NCBI GenBank assembly: GCA_910585075.1
Contig: CAJUED010000003.1
Coordinates: 100,691-164,690 of the forward strand
From: an uncultured Lachnospiraceae bacterium
GTDB taxonomy: Bacteria; Bacillota; Clostridia; Lachnospirales; Lachnospiraceae
Direction of reading: 5' to 3'
Length of the DNA stretch: 64,000 nt
The position numbers and the translations under genes were made by a program. Position 1 is the first letter of the stretch; each line of letters begins with the position of its first letter. A model generated the notes under the pieces. The model ran no database searches, was not told the origin of the DNA, and saw only the letters and a program-made list of their open reading frames with translations. Positions 44,185 through 52,764 of the stretch are shown here, piece after piece.

Positions 44185-44213
44185 AATATAGCATGTGTAC
44201 CGTTCCACGTCAA
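44185..44213 (-). promoter_or_regulatory. Promoter of LacI gene (C) with operator inside the spacer
   Basis: Minus strand: -35 TTGACG (complement of 44208-44213), a 17-nt spacer, -10 TATATT (complement of 44185-44190). The operator TGTGTACCGTTCCACG (44194-44209) covers the spacer and touches the -35, so a bound repressor would block polymerase. This supports self-repression. Confidence 0.75.
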
Positions 44214-44394
44214 GCACTTTTTGTAAATTATTTTCATTCCGAAGATTCATGCAAGCCGTATCAGTTTAGCATAAAAATATCCCTTTTGCAATGAGACACA
44301 AATATCCCAAACTGTTGTTAGACGCCTTAAAATGTGCTATTATAAATGACAGAAAATGTACGGACGCAACAAAACAGTCAGGAGGCAATCAGTT

Positions 44395-44883
44395 ATGAGC
44401 ATGATAGGATATTATCTCCGCGCCGACGAAGATACGACGCAAAAAATCGCCGCCGGTGAGGGCAATGAACTTTTATTTGGGCAGGACGACGGTGACAGGC
44501 TTCTATGCATTGACAAGGCATGGCATGCCATTCACTACATTGTAACCGGGAGTGTCTGGGAAGTTCCGGAGGATGAGCCTTTAGGCCAGCTTGTTCTTGG
44601 CGGCGTTCCCATGAATGAGGAGGATATGGGGTACGGTCCTGCCAGGTTAATTTCCGTAGAAACCGTCTCACAAATTTCTGAAGCTCTGGATAAATGGGAT
44701 GAAGCCGCTTTCCGTGATAATTTTCATATGCAGGATATGGCTGACAATGAAATTTATCCCATTGTGGATGATGAGGACGAGTCTCTTTTCTTTGAATACA
44801 TATGGGAAAATTTTAAGGAACTGCAAAAATTTTTTAAGGCCGCCTCACAGGATAAGGAAAATGTCATCACTTTCCTTGCTTAA
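44395..44883 (+). CDS. DUF1877 (YfbM-like) protein
   Basis: 162 aa from the ATG at 44395, which follows AGGAGG at 9 nt. SMIGYYLRADEDTTQKI, DKAWHAIHYIVTGS and the acidic C-terminal half fit the YfbM/DUF1877 family. Members are cytoplasmic and of unknown function. It is divergent from regulator C and first of three plus-strand genes. Confidence 0.78.
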   Translation: MSMIGYYLRADEDTTQKIAAGEGNELLFGQDDGDRLLCIDKAWHAIHYIVTGSVWEVPEDEPLGQLVLGGVPMNEEDMGYGPARLISVETVSQISEALDKWDEAAFRDNFHMQDMADNEIYPIVDDEDESLFFEYIWENFKELQKFFKAASQDKENVITFLA

Positions 44884-44930
44884 AAATCAAATGCAGTCAT
44901 GTTTTACAATTTAAAAATTTTAAGGAAGTC

Positions 44931-45200
44931 ATGAGCTGCCTTTTCCCTGCAGCTTATCACATCGAAAATATGAAAAGAGTTTTAATTGGCGGATTTATTT
45001 CATGCATTGGAAATGTTTGGGCGTTGGCCATCATTTTGATGGCGGTCAATAATTTGACCTCCGGATGGACAACGCCTCCCGGAAGGCTTCTGACCACCAT
45101 ATCAGAATTGGGCATGATGTTCTTTTTTGTGCTTTCAATCGTTTTTGTACTTCTGGGCATTGTTATAATGATAATTGAATATTTCAGGAAAGAAAACTGA
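44931..45200 (+). CDS. Small two-TM membrane protein of unknown function
   Basis: 89 aa from the first ATG, or 76 aa if ATG 44970 is used; neither has a well-spaced ribosome site. Two TM segments (about 18-38 and 58-82). No family recognised. It lies 48 nt after the DUF1877 gene and 20 nt before the ferredoxin-membrane gene, so all three may be one operon. Confidence 0.5.
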   Translation: MSCLFPAAYHIENMKRVLIGGFISCIGNVWALAIILMAVNNLTSGWTTPPGRLLTTISELGMMFFFVLSIVFVLLGIVIMIIEYFRKEN

Positions 45201-45219
45201 CTTATGAGGAGAACTTGAA

Positions 45220-46047
45220 ATGCACGGCATAAAAAAATATTGGATGCCAATTGCCATGCTGACATTATTCGAAACGGTGGCTGTTACTCTTTGGCTGTCC
45301 ATGGATAATCTGTTTTATCTGTTTAATTTCAGCTATATCGGTTTTTCCATTTCTCTGGGCATTTTTCTGTTCATCAGAAAGTACAGGCACGCCAGACGGA
45401 TTGCACAGCTGCTGGTGGGCCTTTATATGCTTATCTATCTGGGTCTGATTTGCAATGAAAATATGCAGATTGAAGGGTTTTGGTACTATCTGTTTACAGG
45501 CGTGTTTGAAGCGGCAACCATTCATTATGCCGTAGCTAAAATATTCGGCCCCCTGTTCTTTGGAAGGGGCTGGTGCGGTTATGCCTGCTGGACAGCCATG
45601 GTCCTTGATTTTCTCCCTTACAAAGTGCCAAGGTATCCGCGAAGAAAAATCGGTTATATCAGATACATTACTTTTGCCGCATCTCTGCTCTTTGTGACCG
45701 CCCTCTTTTTAACTCACACAGGCAATATGGAAAAAATCATGTTTTGGGCCTTCCTCATCGGAAATCTGCTGTACTATGCCCTCGGCATCGGACTTGCATT
45801 TCTTTTTAAGGACAACAGGGCTTTCTGTAAATACATATGCCCAATCACCGTATTCCTGAAACCCATGAGTTATTTTGCTTTTCTCAGGATAAAGTGCGAC
45901 ACAGACAAGTGCATTTCCTGCGGAAAATGTAAACGGGTATGCCCCATGGACGTGGACGTAACGGATAATTCCCGAAAGCGCAAAAACGGAACGGAATGTA
46001 TCCTCTGCTATGAATGCGTAAAGAACTGCCCCAAGGGCGCTTTATAA
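45220..46047 (+). CDS. NapH-like membrane protein with two 4Fe-4S clusters
   Basis: 275 aa. Six TM segments carry two CxxxC motifs on loops (RGWCGYACWTAM and AFCKYICPIT), then a C-terminal ferredoxin domain with CISCGKCKRVCPMD and CILCYECVKNCPKG. This is the NapH/MauN/RdxA class that passes electrons from quinol or ferredoxin across or into the membrane. The partner is not in the window. Its last 40 bases overlap the convergent DUF4037 gene. GAGGAG lies before the ATG. Confidence 0.85.
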   Translation: MHGIKKYWMPIAMLTLFETVAVTLWLSMDNLFYLFNFSYIGFSISLGIFLFIRKYRHARRIAQLLVGLYMLIYLGLICNENMQIEGFWYYLFTGVFEAATIHYAVAKIFGPLFFGRGWCGYACWTAMVLDFLPYKVPRYPRRKIGYIRYITFAASLLFVTALFLTHTGNMEKIMFWAFLIGNLLYYALGIGLAFLFKDNRAFCKYICPITVFLKPMSYFAFLRIKCDTDKCISCGKCKRVCPMDVDVTDNSRKRKNGTECILCYECVKNCPKGAL

Positions 46048-47138
46048 ATATCCCCGCAATATAAGCCCTCTATCCGTTTATACCATTTCTCCTCATCCAT
46101 AATGGATGACACGCCGCCAATCTGACTTATCCCGCCGATGAGCGGTACATCTTCAAATGAAGTTCCCGCCAGTTCTTTTACGGCAGCCTCCGCAAATTTA
46201 TCTGCAAAGATAACCTTAATGGCTCTGCCAAAATAATTTTCCTGCCGGTAATCGACAAATTCCGTAAGTGCCGCCGCATTGTGTAAGTCCGCGGTGAGGG
46301 CCTGAGCCCTTACCAGATTGTCTTCTCTCTCCTGTAAAGAAACTGCTGACAGCCCATTATTTATGGCCCTCTTAAGCTCATCATTCACTTCCAGCCTGCC
46401 AAAAGCGGTTCCAAACCACTTACTGTACGGTGCATAGGTATCTTTGTACAAAAAGCATAGCCGCATCAGCCGCTCGCAAATCCTTGCCCCGATTATCCTT
46501 GAGCCAATCTCATCCCCACAGTCTGCGCACCGCCTGACAAAAGCCTGCTCCTGCGCAATATTCTCCCAGTTCGACGCTATCAGATATAGCTTTACATCCT
46601 TCGGGTAATATCTGATTTTAGAAATTATCCCGCCACACTGCAGACCGTCAACAAAAAACTTACCGGACACAAGAGAAAGAAGCCTGTGCTCGGAAAAGGC
46701 AAGCCACTCATAAGGTCTGATATCATCCAAGCTGGCTCTGCCCAGCTGCTCCATCAGGTAATCCTCAAATGTCCGGATAAATATCAGGGGATTCACCATT
46801 CCCTCCTGAATAAACTCCGGGTGCTGCACCCCGCAGTCCTGTGGGTCGGGCTCGGTGAAATTTACACTGTATCCTTTGTAGGTATAAGGGAGATTGGCAC
46901 ACAAAGCCTGAAAAATCTTATCCTTTTTCTCAATATCCCCTTTGTCCAGAAACAGATAAAACCGCGGCCCCCACATATGATCTGTGGAAACGGCGTCGTC
47001 ATAGCCAAGTACGTCGGAACCGTAGCCAATCAGACCGGCAGAATAGTTTAAACCGGGAAAATACTCCTCAATTATCTGCCTGGCATGGTCGTGAAAAAAG
47101 CTTTCGCAGAGTTCCATACCTTTTATAAATTCACTCAT
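46008..47138 (-). CDS. DUF4037 domain protein (nucleotidyltransferase-like)
   Basis: 376 aa from ATG 47138 (GGGGGT upstream). The N-terminal half reads YSAGLIGYGSDVLGYDDAVSTDHMWGPRFYLFL, the nucleotidyltransferase-like GSD/DxD pattern of this family. C-terminal DUF4037 helical region: EWLAFSEHRLLSLVSGKFFVD and APYSKWFGTAF. Substrate unknown; relatives are adenylyltransferase-like. Convergent with, and overlapping, the 4Fe-4S gene. Confidence 0.8.
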   Translation of the reverse strand: MSEFIKGMELCESFFHDHARQIIEEYFPGLNYSAGLIGYGSDVLGYDDAVSTDHMWGPRFYLFLDKGDIEKKDKIFQALCANLPYTYKGYSVNFTEPDPQDCGVQHPEFIQEGMVNPLIFIRTFEDYLMEQLGRASLDDIRPYEWLAFSEHRLLSLVSGKFFVDGLQCGGIISKIRYYPKDVKLYLIASNWENIAQEQAFVRRCADCGDEIGSRIIGARICERLMRLCFLYKDTYAPYSKWFGTAFGRLEVNDELKRAINNGLSAVSLQEREDNLVRAQALTADLHNAAALTEFVDYRQENYFGRAIKVIFADKFAEAAVKELAGTSFEDVPLIGGISQIGGVSSIMDEEKWYKRIEGLYCGDIYKAPLGQFFTHS

Positions 47139-47253
47139 TTTAACCCCCATTTCGGAATATTTTCACAACAAGTTACTACAAATCCACATTGTCTTCTACG
47201 GCAAGCTTTGCCATCTCCCGCTCTCCCTCCCGAAAATGCTCCTGGTCAAGGGT

Positions 47254-50241
47254 CTAGGAATGCTCCTTCTGATAAAACTGATTGGAATTCAGCAGCTTTT
47301 CTTTCTGCACAGAGGTAATGCTGTCGGTAATGTCTTTGATGAATACATAAAACAGCTTATGTTCTTCGCCCCATTTGGAATTTTCCAGATGTCCGTAATC
47401 ATCCACCCAGCGAATCTCCCCGTCTCTGCGGATAATCCGGTATTGCACATAATCCATATTTCTGTCCGACGTCCGGATTTGATTTTTGATTTCCCATTCC
47501 ACCCGGTCCAAATCCTCAGGATGCACCATTCCTCTGAAAGAATAGTCCACCAAATCCATAAATTCCGTCATGGTTTCACAGCCGTAAAGCTCCATAACCG
47601 CCGGATTGGCATACAAGATTCTCTCATCCTCCATGGCCCTGTAGATAAAGAAGGCATCGGACATATTGGCAAGGGACTCCGCCATTCTCACCTGACGGCG
47701 TTCCGCCTCCTCCTTCATAATTATATCAATGCTGCGGACGGTGATGATTGCCGTCTTCGGCCGCCCGTTCTCCCGCTCGCTGATGGTTACGCTGGTCAGG
47801 CACCACTCATCCGGTACGTCCTCGCTGCTTCTGCGGTAACGATAATCCACCGTATCCTGGGTTTCCAGAGCCTTCCGCAGATTTTCAAGGGAAAGGAATC
47901 TGCGCACATTCTCCTCATCATATTTTAAGACCTTACCGGTACCAAAATGCCGCTCCACCATGGCCTCGTAATTTCCACGCTCGGAGAGCACCGTATCGTC
48001 AGGGTAAATCATCCTGCAATAGTTATCCTGCAGCTGAAGATAATAAACCTCCCGGTAAGCCAGCACCATACTGTTGAAGGCTCCCTCATAGAGCTGCCTG
48101 TGGGTCACATCCCGCAGAAGGCAGGCCACATAACCGTACTCATACTGGAAAAGTGTGAGCTGGAGATAGTGGCTGGAAATGGAACTGTATGTAAAAATGC
48201 TCAGTGTCTCGCCCAAAAAGGCCGCCTGATAGGCCTTTTGCAGCAGTTCCTCCGTATCGTCCTTAAATGCCTTCAATATCAGATACTTGATGCGGTTTAA
48301 ATCGCTGCCGCACATCCGCTCCATTTCCCGATTGATATAAATAATGTCATAGTCCACAGGTTCTCCGTTTTTATTCAGCATAACCTTGGACAGGCCGTAT
48401 CCGCAGGGAAGTGGGCCGCAGTACTGTTCTAACAGTTTTCCCTCCTGGCTGTCAATCTCATCCACCGGCAGCTGGGCCCTTGCTTTCTCCTTCCTGCGCT
48501 CCCGCAGGGATGTGATGTCAAGGAGCGCCACAAAAAATATTCTGTGGCCCTCTTTTTCCCGCAAAAAAGAAACCCGTACCCGTACCCACAGTACCTTTCC
48601 GTCCACACGCAGATAATGAATATCCCCTTCTGACGCGGCAGGACGCTGTTCATAGGCCTGCTCAAAAAGATCCTGAAAAACATGCCTGTCGTCATCCCGG
48701 ACGCTGTTCCAGATCTTTCTGCCCAGCTCCTTATTGTTTGACACATCCAACCCGGCCAGCCGATAATACTGCTCGTTGACCCGGGTAATTTCAATCTGCC
48801 TGTCATGGATATCATAGATGGCCGCCGGCCCTAAAATATTATTTACCATACTGTCCGTAAACAGATTACCGTCCATCAGCTCCCGTACATGAAAGGCCTC
48901 CACCTGCTTACAGTGAAGCCCCGTAAAATCCAGTCTGCGCTCATCGGCAAGGGCGTTTTCAAACTGCTCTATGGGCAGCGGTTTATAATAATAGTACCCT
49001 TGCGTATATCTGCATCCCATGTTCCGGAGCACATTTTCCTGCTGCTGGGTCTCAACGCCCTCCACAATAATGGGAAGTCCAAGGAGCCGGGCCATATTCA
49101 CAATGGATTCCAGGATTCCAATGCCCTTTTCCTCCTCCGACTCGGCGATATCCAGAAAGCGCATATCAATCTTAATCACATCCACCGAAATACTTTTCAG
49201 CATATTTAACGAAGAATACCCGCTGCCAAAATCATCCATCATCACCAGGAAACCTGCTTCCCGAAGTCGGTTTACCGTATCATTGATGGTCTTATCCTCC
49301 TCCGCATAAGCGCTTTCCGTAATCTCTGTTTTGATATATTCCACCGGCAGGTCATATTTTTCCACCAGTCCAATCAGATAGGCTGGCACGTCCATAGCCA
49401 TAATGTCAATGCGGGAGATATTGATGGAGATGGGTACCGGATGATAGCCCCTGTCAATCCAGCTGCGCAGCCATTTGCACACCTTTTCCCAAATCCGCCT
49501 GTCCAAAAGATAAATCGCGCCGCTGCGCTCCAAAACCGGCACAAACTTTCCGGGAGAGATAAGGCCCTTGGTACTGTGCTGCCAGCGCACCAAAGACTCT
49601 GCCCCCACAATCTTACCGCTGGTAATGTCGCATTGGGGCTGTACAAAAAAGGTAAATTCATCCCTGCCAAGGGCTTCCGTAACCTCCACCAGCAGCTGGA
49701 TCTCCTCGTCCAGATTGCTTTCCATTTTGGGGTTGTAACAGATAATGTAATTGCGGCCATTGGCATAAGTAAGAGCCAGGGTCGCCCGGTCATAGTAGAT
49801 TTCCGGCAAAAGTGCCTTATCATCAATAGGGCATATTCCCAGAACAGGCTGTATCCCTACGGCTTTTCCCATCTGTGGGATGCCCTCTAAAATCTCACTG
49901 CGCAGCCCCTCCGCCAGCTCCATCCTAAAGGGCATCACAATGCAGAAATTATCTCCCGCAAAATATCCTGTAATACCGCCATATTTCTTTTGCAATCTTT
50001 CCATACAGTCCCCAATATGGCCAAGCAGCTTATCGCCGCCGCTGCGCCCATAGAGCTTGTTATACAGTCTGAAATGTAGAATATCAACAGCTACTATACA
50101 GTAACCCCCGGGTTCGGTCTGCAAAATAAACTGCCCAAATTTTTCCATAAAATCCTGTGAAAAAAGGACCTTTGTCCCCTTATGATTCTCAAGGCTCACC
50201 TGACCTTGCTCTGAAAGATTCATGGCCGACTCTCTTTCCAT
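47254..50241 (-). CDS. EAL-domain c-di-GMP phosphodiesterase with degenerate GGDEF and several PAS domains
   Basis: 995 aa, no TM. The order is: degenerate GGDEF (about 20-165), in which the active motif reads AGDNF instead of GGDEF; an EAL domain (about 175-425) with ESLVRW, ITESAYAEE and DDFGSGYSSL, intact for c-di-GMP hydrolysis; then three or four PAS/PAC segments (about 450-575, 600-720, 725-850, 860-975). It is predicted to break down c-di-GMP in response to signals bound by the PAS domains. The gene upstream is the DUF4037 gene's neighbour, not an operon partner. Confidence 0.88.
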   Translation of the reverse strand: MERESAMNLSEQGQVSLENHKGTKVLFSQDFMEKFGQFILQTEPGGYCIVAVDILHFRLYNKLYGRSGGDKLLGHIGDCMERLQKKYGGITGYFAGDNFCIVMPFRMELAEGLRSEILEGIPQMGKAVGIQPVLGICPIDDKALLPEIYYDRATLALTYANGRNYIICYNPKMESNLDEEIQLLVEVTEALGRDEFTFFVQPQCDITSGKIVGAESLVRWQHSTKGLISPGKFVPVLERSGAIYLLDRRIWEKVCKWLRSWIDRGYHPVPISINISRIDIMAMDVPAYLIGLVEKYDLPVEYIKTEITESAYAEEDKTINDTVNRLREAGFLVMMDDFGSGYSSLNMLKSISVDVIKIDMRFLDIAESEEEKGIGILESIVNMARLLGLPIIVEGVETQQQENVLRNMGCRYTQGYYYYKPLPIEQFENALADERRLDFTGLHCKQVEAFHVRELMDGNLFTDSMVNNILGPAAIYDIHDRQIEITRVNEQYYRLAGLDVSNNKELGRKIWNSVRDDDRHVFQDLFEQAYEQRPAASEGDIHYLRVDGKVLWVRVRVSFLREKEGHRIFFVALLDITSLRERRKEKARAQLPVDEIDSQEGKLLEQYCGPLPCGYGLSKVMLNKNGEPVDYDIIYINREMERMCGSDLNRIKYLILKAFKDDTEELLQKAYQAAFLGETLSIFTYSSISSHYLQLTLFQYEYGYVACLLRDVTHRQLYEGAFNSMVLAYREVYYLQLQDNYCRMIYPDDTVLSERGNYEAMVERHFGTGKVLKYDEENVRRFLSLENLRKALETQDTVDYRYRRSSEDVPDEWCLTSVTISERENGRPKTAIITVRSIDIIMKEEAERRQVRMAESLANMSDAFFIYRAMEDERILYANPAVMELYGCETMTEFMDLVDYSFRGMVHPEDLDRVEWEIKNQIRTSDRNMDYVQYRIIRRDGEIRWVDDYGHLENSKWGEEHKLFYVFIKDITDSITSVQKEKLLNSNQFYQKEHS

Positions 50242-50495
50242 ATTAATCCCCCATGCCGCCTCCTGCGGCTCAAACAGTTATGAAAAATCTTTGATTTTTC
50301 AATCTGTCCCCCATATCTTTCACCGGCTACATCCGCCCGGCTGTCCATACAATGTTTATCTATTGGTAAAAATATACCACTAACCCCTGTTATTGTCAAT
50401 TTACTTTGGTTAATTATACCAATTTGCAGCACTTTTTTCATAATTTTCAATACATTATCAAACGATGTCTCTATCTGCCAGTCTTCTTATTGATG
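50242..50495. other. Hairpin-bearing gap upstream of the EAL gene
   Basis: Two palindromes: GCCGC-ctcct-GCGGC (50255-50269) and GAAAAATC-ttt-GATTTTTC (50282-50300). They are in the same style as the hairpins at 10.8 and 25.5 kb. The rest holds no gene. The EAL gene promoter is not evident. Confidence 0.5.
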
Positions 50496-50540
50496 GAAAA
50501 AGGCCAAACCAACTTTCCAAAAGCTGATTTGGCCTTTTCT
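50496..50540 (-). terminator. Terminator of the cotJ operon
   Basis: AAAGGCCAAAT-type stem, 50498-50508 with 50528-50538, 11 bp, followed on the minus strand by TTTTTCC. It lies 8 nt beyond the CotJC stop. Confidence 0.85.
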
Positions 50541-50547
50541 CTTTTCC

Positions 50548-51156
50548 CTATTTCAAAAACTGTTTGTCAAACTCCGGGTTAAAGAAATAAAAGTTATCGG
50601 AATCCAAGGACTCCTTCGTCTTCTCCAGGGCCTCTCCAAATCTCTGGAAATGCACCACTTCTCTTGCCCTTAAAAATTTAAGCGGCTCCCTGACCTCCGG
50701 CTCGGTAATCATACGCAGCAGGTTGTCATACACGGTCCGGGCCTTCTGTTCCGCCGCAAGGTTTTCCGTAAGGTCCGTAATCGCATCACCCTTGGACTGA
50801 AATTCCTTGGCCGTAAAAGGGACTCCTGCAGCCGCCTGGGGCCACAGTCCCGCCGTGTGGTCAATATAATAAGCGTCAAAGCCCGCCGTCTTTGCCTGCT
50901 CCACGCTCAGGTTTTTGGTGAGCTGATAAACCATTGCACATATAATTTCCATGTGGGCCAGCTCCTCGGTTCCAATATCCGTAAGCAGACCGCCCACCCC
51001 TTTATCGGGCATGGTATACCGCTGTGACAGATACCGCATGGAGGCGGACAACTCCCCGTCCGGGCCTCCATACTGGCTGATAATCAGCTGAGCCGTTTTC
51101 GGGCATGTTTTGGTAATCTTAACGGGATACTGTAATCTTTTTTCATAAATCCACAT
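50548..51156 (-). CDS. cotJC: CotJC, manganese-catalase-like spore-coat protein
   Basis: 202 aa. A ferritin-like four-helix protein with dinuclear metal motifs GTEELAHMEII, LAAEQKARTVYD and REVVHFQRF. It is the CotJC family, found in the spore coat of Bacillus and Clostridia. The start directly follows the stop of the CotJA-JB gene (translational coupling). Confidence 0.92.
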   Translation of the reverse strand: MWIYEKRLQYPVKITKTCPKTAQLIISQYGGPDGELSASMRYLSQRYTMPDKGVGGLLTDIGTEELAHMEIICAMVYQLTKNLSVEQAKTAGFDAYYIDHTAGLWPQAAAGVPFTAKEFQSKGDAITDLTENLAAEQKARTVYDNLLRMITEPEVREPLKFLRAREVVHFQRFGEALEKTKESLDSDNFYFFNPEFDKQFLK

Positions 51157-51609
51157 TTACACACACGCTCCTTCCCATGGGCACGGCCCCTCCTGCCAGC
51201 AGTAGCAGTCCGAGTCCGGATTTTCCTCATATATATCTGCCATGCAATCCATTGTCAGCGGATAAAACTCCAAAGCATATTCCTTTAAAAGGGCTTTTCT
51301 CCTTTGGACCATGGCCTTTAAAAGCGCCAGTCCCTGCCTGTCCTTTGGGTGGGTGTCCATATAAAGCCGCACGTCGTCTACCACGAAGCTGACCTTTTGA
51401 ATCTGTAAAAGCAGCTCCTCTCTCTGCCGCTGCTTTTCCGAACGGCCGTCCTCTTTCTTCTCCGGCTCTGCTGATTCCACCGTGACAAAAAACGGTTTGT
51501 CTAATTCCGGAAAAATCGTACCTTTATGCAAGGCCTCATTCTCGTCATAAACCTTCTCCCAGCTCTGTGTGGGCACGGAAGCTATCGCAAGATGTTTATT
51601 GTCAAACAT
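51157..51609 (-). CDS. CotJA-CotJB fusion spore-coat protein
   Basis: 150 aa. Residues 1-45 (LAIASVPTQSWEKVYDENEALHKGTIFPELDKPF) match CotJA, and residues about 60-150 (REELLLQIQKVSFVVDDVRLYMDTHPKD, CWQEGPCPWEG) match CotJB. In Bacillus these are separate genes cotJA and cotJB; here one open frame covers both, joined by a Glu/Lys/Arg-rich linker. Probably expressed in the mother cell during sporulation; a CATACTA (complement of 51646-51652) 37 nt upstream resembles sporulation -10 elements, without a clear -35. Confidence 0.85.
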   Translation of the reverse strand: MFDNKHLAIASVPTQSWEKVYDENEALHKGTIFPELDKPFFVTVESAEPEKKEDGRSEKQRQREELLLQIQKVSFVVDDVRLYMDTHPKDRQGLALLKAMVQRRKALLKEYALEFYPLTMDCMADIYEENPDSDCYCWQEGPCPWEGACV

Positions 51610-51645
51610 AAAAAAACTCCTTTCTAAAAAATTTTGCCGCAGATT

Positions 51646-51652
51646 TAGTATG
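51646..51652 (-). promoter_or_regulatory. Possible sporulation-sigma -10 element for cotJ
   Basis: CATACTA on the minus strand, like SigE/SigG -10 sequences. The -35 region is AT-rich and cannot be scored by eye. Confidence 0.25.
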
Positions 51653-51853
51653 CGTAAAAAACAAATTTTTTCAGTAGGAATTTTTTGTAATCGTCAAGGA
51701 TTGCTTTTTGCCTGCTTTTCTGTTATCTTTTCATTATTGTCAAGGTTTTTCGAAAGTGACAGTATATCAAATACCGGAAATTTTTGAAGTCAAATATGCA
51801 TATCTCTCGCCGTACATGTACTGCACCCGAAGGCCGGACAGCAAAAATGAACT

Positions 51854-51886
51854 GATAAGAAATGGAAACCGATAAGAAATGGAGAC
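51854..51886 (+). repeat. Tandem duplication before the methyltransferase start
   Basis: GATAAGAAATGGAAAC (51854-51869) and GATAAGAAATGGAGAC (51871-51886), 15 of 16 identical with a 17-bp period. The second copy provides the GGAG used by the gene; the first has GGAA. Confidence 0.65.
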
Positions 51887-51889
51887 GCC

Positions 51890-52654
51890 ATGAATAAAAT
51901 TTATGATGATAAAGATTTTTTTGAAGCCTACGCACAGATGCCCAGAAGCAGGGAGGGTTTACAGGCCGCCGGGGAATGGCATGCGCTTAAGGCCCTTATC
52001 CCGCCCCTTTCAGAAAAATCCGTTCTTGACCTGGGCTGCGGCTACGGATGGCACAGCAAATATGCCTCCGACCAGGGCGCGCTTTCCGTTCTTGGCCTTG
52101 ATATCAGCCGGCAGATGATTGACGAAGCAAAGAGACGCAACGCCGCTGCCAATATTACCTATCAGGTATGCGACCTGGAAGAATACAAGTATCCGGAAAA
52201 TACTTACGATTTTGTCATTTCCAATCTGGTATTGCATTACATTGCAGACTTGGATTCCATTTTCCAAAAAGTATTCAGGACTTTGAAAACCGGAGGGATT
52301 TTCCTTTTCAATATAGAGCACCCTGTCTTTACCTCAGGAGTTAATCAGGATTGGATTTACCGGGAAGACGGCTCGGCGGGGGCCTGGCCGGTGGACGATT
52401 ATTTTTATCCGGGAGAGCGCCAAACCGTTTTTCTTGGACACCAGGTTTCCAAACAGCATCACACCCTGACACAGATATTCATGGGACTTATAAATGCCGG
52501 TTTTAAGCTTGAGCATATTGAAGAAGCACAGCCTCCCAAAGAAATGATGAACATACCGGGTATGGCGGATGAAATGCGCAGGCCCATGATGCTGCTGGTC
52601 AAAGCATCCAAAGGCAATCACCCGAACGGCGCTATGTGCCTACAATCGCCATAA
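51890..52654 (+). CDS. SAM-dependent class I methyltransferase
   Basis: 254 aa. Motif I is VLDLGCGYGWHSKYA, the acidic loop is LGLDISRQMI, and motif II is YDFVISNLVLHYIADL. It resembles UbiE/Methyltransf_11-type enzymes. The N-terminus is FFEAYAQMPRSREGLQAAGEWHALKAL. The acceptor is unknown. GGAG lies 5 nt before the ATG. A perfect terminator follows at 52679-52710. Confidence 0.9.
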   Translation: MNKIYDDKDFFEAYAQMPRSREGLQAAGEWHALKALIPPLSEKSVLDLGCGYGWHSKYASDQGALSVLGLDISRQMIDEAKRRNAAANITYQVCDLEEYKYPENTYDFVISNLVLHYIADLDSIFQKVFRTLKTGGIFLFNIEHPVFTSGVNQDWIYREDGSAGAWPVDDYFYPGERQTVFLGHQVSKQHHTLTQIFMGLINAGFKLEHIEEAQPPKEMMNIPGMADEMRRPMMLLVKASKGNHPNGAMCLQSP

Positions 52655-52678
52655 CTTTCCGGTATGAGCTGTGTGATT

Positions 52679-52710
52679 GGGAAGCAGGGAATTTCTCTGC
52701 TTCCCTTTTT
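52679..52710 (+). terminator. Terminator of the methyltransferase gene
   Basis: GGGAAGCAG (52679-52687) with CTGCTTCCC (52697-52705), then TTTTT. Confidence 0.9.
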
Positions 52711-52764
52711 ATTTTAGGAATTATTACTATTTATGCCAATGATAATTATACACGAACACGACCA

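Noticed and set aside
46008..47138. DUF4037 protein as the missing AbiEii toxin of the orphan AbiEi
   Set aside because: It is about 13 kb away, in a different operon, and its motifs fit DUF4037 and not AbiEii.
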